Below, in pieces: positions 52,589 through 54,476 of a stretch of 54,476 nucleotides of DNA. This DNA is from Caryophanales bacterium (GTDB lineage: Bacteria > Bacillota_I > Bacilli_A > RFN20 > CAG-449), in NCBI GenBank assembly GCA_029006735.1, contig JAQXGN010000026.1:1-54476 (forward strand), written 5' to 3'. Position 1 is the stretch's first letter, and every line of letters begins with the position of its first letter. Below the pieces are notes generated by a model. The model saw nothing but the letters and a program-made list of their open reading frames with translations, was not told the DNA's origin and did no database searches. The translations under genes were made by a program, and so were the position numbers.

Positions 52589-53497
52589 TTAATTGGTGTT
52601 TTTGGTTTTTCGTTTCTTAAAACTAAACCATTCTGCTGGTAGTTGAGAAAATATAATCGCAATAAACATAATAATACTACCTATAATCTCTCTTATTTGT
52701 AAAAATTGGGATAAGATGATAGCGCCAAAAATAACACTAAAAACAGATTCCAAAGACATAATCAAACTAGCAATAGTTGGATTAACATTCTTTTGCGCAG
52801 CAATTTGTAATGTATAGCCAATAGAAGTAGAAAAAATTGCAATATAGAGAATTGGCCATAAACTTGGGATAATTTGTTGAATAGTTGGTTTATCAATAAA
52901 AATCATAAAAAATAAACACACAATGCAAGATACAATAGATTGACCTAATGATAAACAAATACAATTAACTCTTTTAGCAAAGTATTCTATTGAAATAATT
53001 TGTAATGCGAAACATAATGCACAACCAATTAAGTATATATCCCCTATTTCTAATCTAAACTCACCTTTAATACATAACAAATATAAACCCACTACCGCAA
53101 TTAGAACAGATAGATATACATGATATGAATATCGCTTTTTAAATATCAATGAAATAAGTGGAATAAATAGGATATAGCTAGCAGTAATAAATCCGGATTT
53201 CCCAACCGAAGTAGTTTCAATACCCCGTTGTTGTAGAATAGATGCTAAACATAAAAATCCACCACAAACAATAGAGCCTAAAACTAAATCCTTAATTGAA
53301 TTATTTATTCCCTTCTTTTTATCCTTTATATTACTAATAATCGCTATAGGCAATAAAACAATAGAAGCAAAAAAGAAGCGTAAAAAATTGAAAGTGAAAC
53401 TAGAAACGTGTTCACTTGCAATATCTTGAAAAACAAATGCACTCCCCCAAATGATAGTAACAAAAAATAAAATTACAATTGAAATTTTAGACTTCAT
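52589..53497 (-). CDS. DMT-superfamily (EamA) exporter
   Basis: A 302-aa membrane protein with ten TM helices in two EamA repeats (about 1-140 and 150-290). The first begins ILFFVTIIWGSAFVFQD and includes FNFLRFFFASIVLLP; the second ends GAIILSQFLQIREIIGSIIM. The C-terminus is basic. Probable metabolite or amino-acid exporter; the substrate cannot be told. The ATG has TAGGAG. Single gene. Confidence 0.88.
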   Translation of the reverse strand: MKSKISIVILFFVTIIWGSAFVFQDIASEHVSSFTFNFLRFFFASIVLLPIAIISNIKDKKKGINNSIKDLVLGSIVCGGFLCLASILQQRGIETTSVGKSGFITASYILFIPLISLIFKKRYSYHVYLSVLIAVVGLYLLCIKGEFRLEIGDIYLIGCALCFALQIISIEYFAKRVNCICLSLGQSIVSCIVCLFFMIFIDKPTIQQIIPSLWPILYIAIFSTSIGYTLQIAAQKNVNPTIASLIMSLESVFSVIFGAIILSQFLQIREIIGSIIMFIAIIFSQLPAEWFSFKKRKTKNTN

Positions 53498-53545
53498 CTT
53501 GTTCTACTCCTAAAAATAAAAGAATCATCACTAAATTAATAATTA

Positions 53546-54154
53546 TTAATCTACATATATTAATGTTTCTGGATGAGAAAAAGTTAATTTAATATTCTTA
53601 TTTGGATTGAGCAATAAATTTAAAATCCCCTCTTCTTCTGTTCCCATACGTGTTTGCATCATTAATTTTCTATATGGTCTAAAACCACTTTTTTCTTGAA
53701 CTCTTTTAGATTGATTATTAAATAAGTAATATCCACATGTTAAAAAATCTAAATTCAAATCATTAAATAAATAATCAATTACTGCAGATACAGCTTCTGG
53801 CATAATTCCTTGTCCCCAGTAATCTTTCGATAAAACATAGCCAATCTCTCTTCCATATAAAGAGTTAAATTCAGTTAATATAGATTCATTACCATATTTT
53901 TCTACGCCTAATGATCCAATTACTTTATTATTTGATTTTAAACAAATTGCAAAAACAACATCATTTTCAATAAACATATTCAATATTTCTAATGTTTTTT
54001 CTTTAGTTTCATGATGAAACCATCCTGCCATTTCACCTACTCCTTTAACAGAAGCATATTGAAAAAAATCATCTAAATCATTTAAGTTAAATGGTCTTAG
54101 GATTAATCTTTCTGTTTCTAGTATTTTCCCATTTATCTTAAAATCATAATTCAT
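53546..54154 (-). CDS. GNAT-family N-acetyltransferase (RimJ/RimL type)
   Basis: A 202-aa acetyl-CoA-dependent acetyltransferase. LETERLILRPFNLNDLDDFF opens the domain, and YVLSKDYWGQGIMPEAVSAV holds the acetyl-CoA loop (Q/RxxGxG-like, here WGQGIM). NNQSKRVQEKSGFRPYRKL is the usual C-terminal part. Targets may be ribosomal-protein N-termini or small amines; not determinable. The ATG has GAGGCGG upstream. The gene is separated from the terminal repeat by about 180 noncoding bases. Confidence 0.88.
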   Translation of the reverse strand: MNYDFKINGKILETERLILRPFNLNDLDDFFQYASVKGVGEMAGWFHHETKEKTLEILNMFIENDVVFAICLKSNNKVIGSLGVEKYGNESILTEFNSLYGREIGYVLSKDYWGQGIMPEAVSAVIDYLFNDLNLDFLTCGYYLFNNQSKRVQEKSGFRPYRKLMMQTRMGTEEEGILNLLLNPNKNIKLTFSHPETLIYVD

Positions 54155-54335
54155 AATAATCCGCCTCGTTTCGTTATATAAATATATTATTAATATAAAA
54201 AATAATCAATATTAATTACTCTCTATAGATAAAATGTTGTACTCCTTCATCTATTTTATTGAATATTTTTTTCTTTCAAACAGGTTTTCCCAAGCATTAA
54301 AATATTCAATTAACCACAATATTCACCTAATGCAA

Positions 54336-54476
54336 TAATTGAACACTCTCATGACTAAAGTCACAAGATTCTAGGTTCAGCGAACACAGGACATAAATGC
54401 CTCTTACATATTCTCCCCTAGCGTAACTTTCGATAGTTCCTACCGTAGTAATAATAATTTTATAAATTGAAAGATA
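54336..54476 (-). repeat. Terminal repeat, right copy; probable IS200/IS605 right end
   Basis: Exact inverted copy of 1-141. In this orientation the TTCAA edge points into the window, and the adjacent flank on the minus strand (TTATTGCATTAGGTGAATAT) would be the guide region if the repeat is an omega-RNA scaffold. No gene is interrupted here; the flank is noncoding. Confidence 0.55.

Overview
The window is a 54.5 kb, very AT-rich bacterial contig. Stops are used as in code 11: TGA ends several intact genes and Trp is TGG, so this is not a Mycoplasma-type code. Gram-positive Shine-Dalgarno sites, T-tailed hairpin terminators, a guanine riboswitch, Lgt, YhaM, RecX, a BMP-type nucleoside importer and InlB-repeat lipoproteins point to an uncultured low-GC Bacillota (Bacilli/Erysipelotrichia/RF39-like), probably a gut commensal. 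This placement is inference from gene content.

Layout. 1-141 and 54336-54476 are the same 141-bp sequence in inverted orientation; it resembles the right end of an IS200/IS605-TnpB element with its omega-RNA scaffold, so both contig ends probably break at copies of one repeat. 119-7889: a secreted M6 metalloprotease cut by that repeat, tRNA-Thr(CGU), a HAD phosphatase, upp, small membrane proteins, and a two-gene redox operon (CrtI-like flavoprotein plus FAD/NAD/[2Fe-2S] reductase). 7890-29340: an accessory zone of decayed mobile DNA holding three complete DUF4143 AAA ATPases and three DUF4143 fragments, a DUF1016 nuclease with an HTH partner (plus a DUF1016 remnant), three remnants of large serine recombinases, and several families of short repeats. 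Older chromosomal genes sit among them: a truncated ECF sigma gene with its frameshifted partner, a flavin reductase-rubredoxin, glutathione peroxidase, a giant lipoprotein, a YdjI/YdjG-like membrane-stress pair, tcdA and a CmpB-type membrane protein.

29352-42195: a seven-domain c-di-GMP protein, acyltransferase-lgt, an AraC regulator, and the GT4 glycosyltransferase-recX-yhaM run, GtrA, a TasA/camelysin-like secreted protein and a DUF2130 protein. 42293-45642: two paralogous small membrane proteins and an IS1634-family insertion flanked by a 254-bp target duplication. 45433-54154: a guanosine/nucleoside ABC importer (permease, permease, ATPase, BMP lipoprotein) under a guanine riboswitch, then xpt, fba, a DMT exporter and a GNAT acetyltransferase. 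Importer, riboswitch, xpt and the distant upp make a purine/pyrimidine salvage theme.

The most unusual signal is in 7890-29340. Each DUF4143 ATPase that keeps its upstream region has its own short repeat or palindrome at the promoter (a TGGACA-type motif, a 23-bp-spaced CAAATTGCCAA triplet, a duplicated GTAGAATTCTAC palindrome, a TATTGYGAAAA pair). Several lie between inverted end-like sequences that share TTAGTGCACTAA and AGCGAGGGTAAA. This looks like a family of small cassettes carrying self-regulated ATPases, with no intact transposase visible in them.
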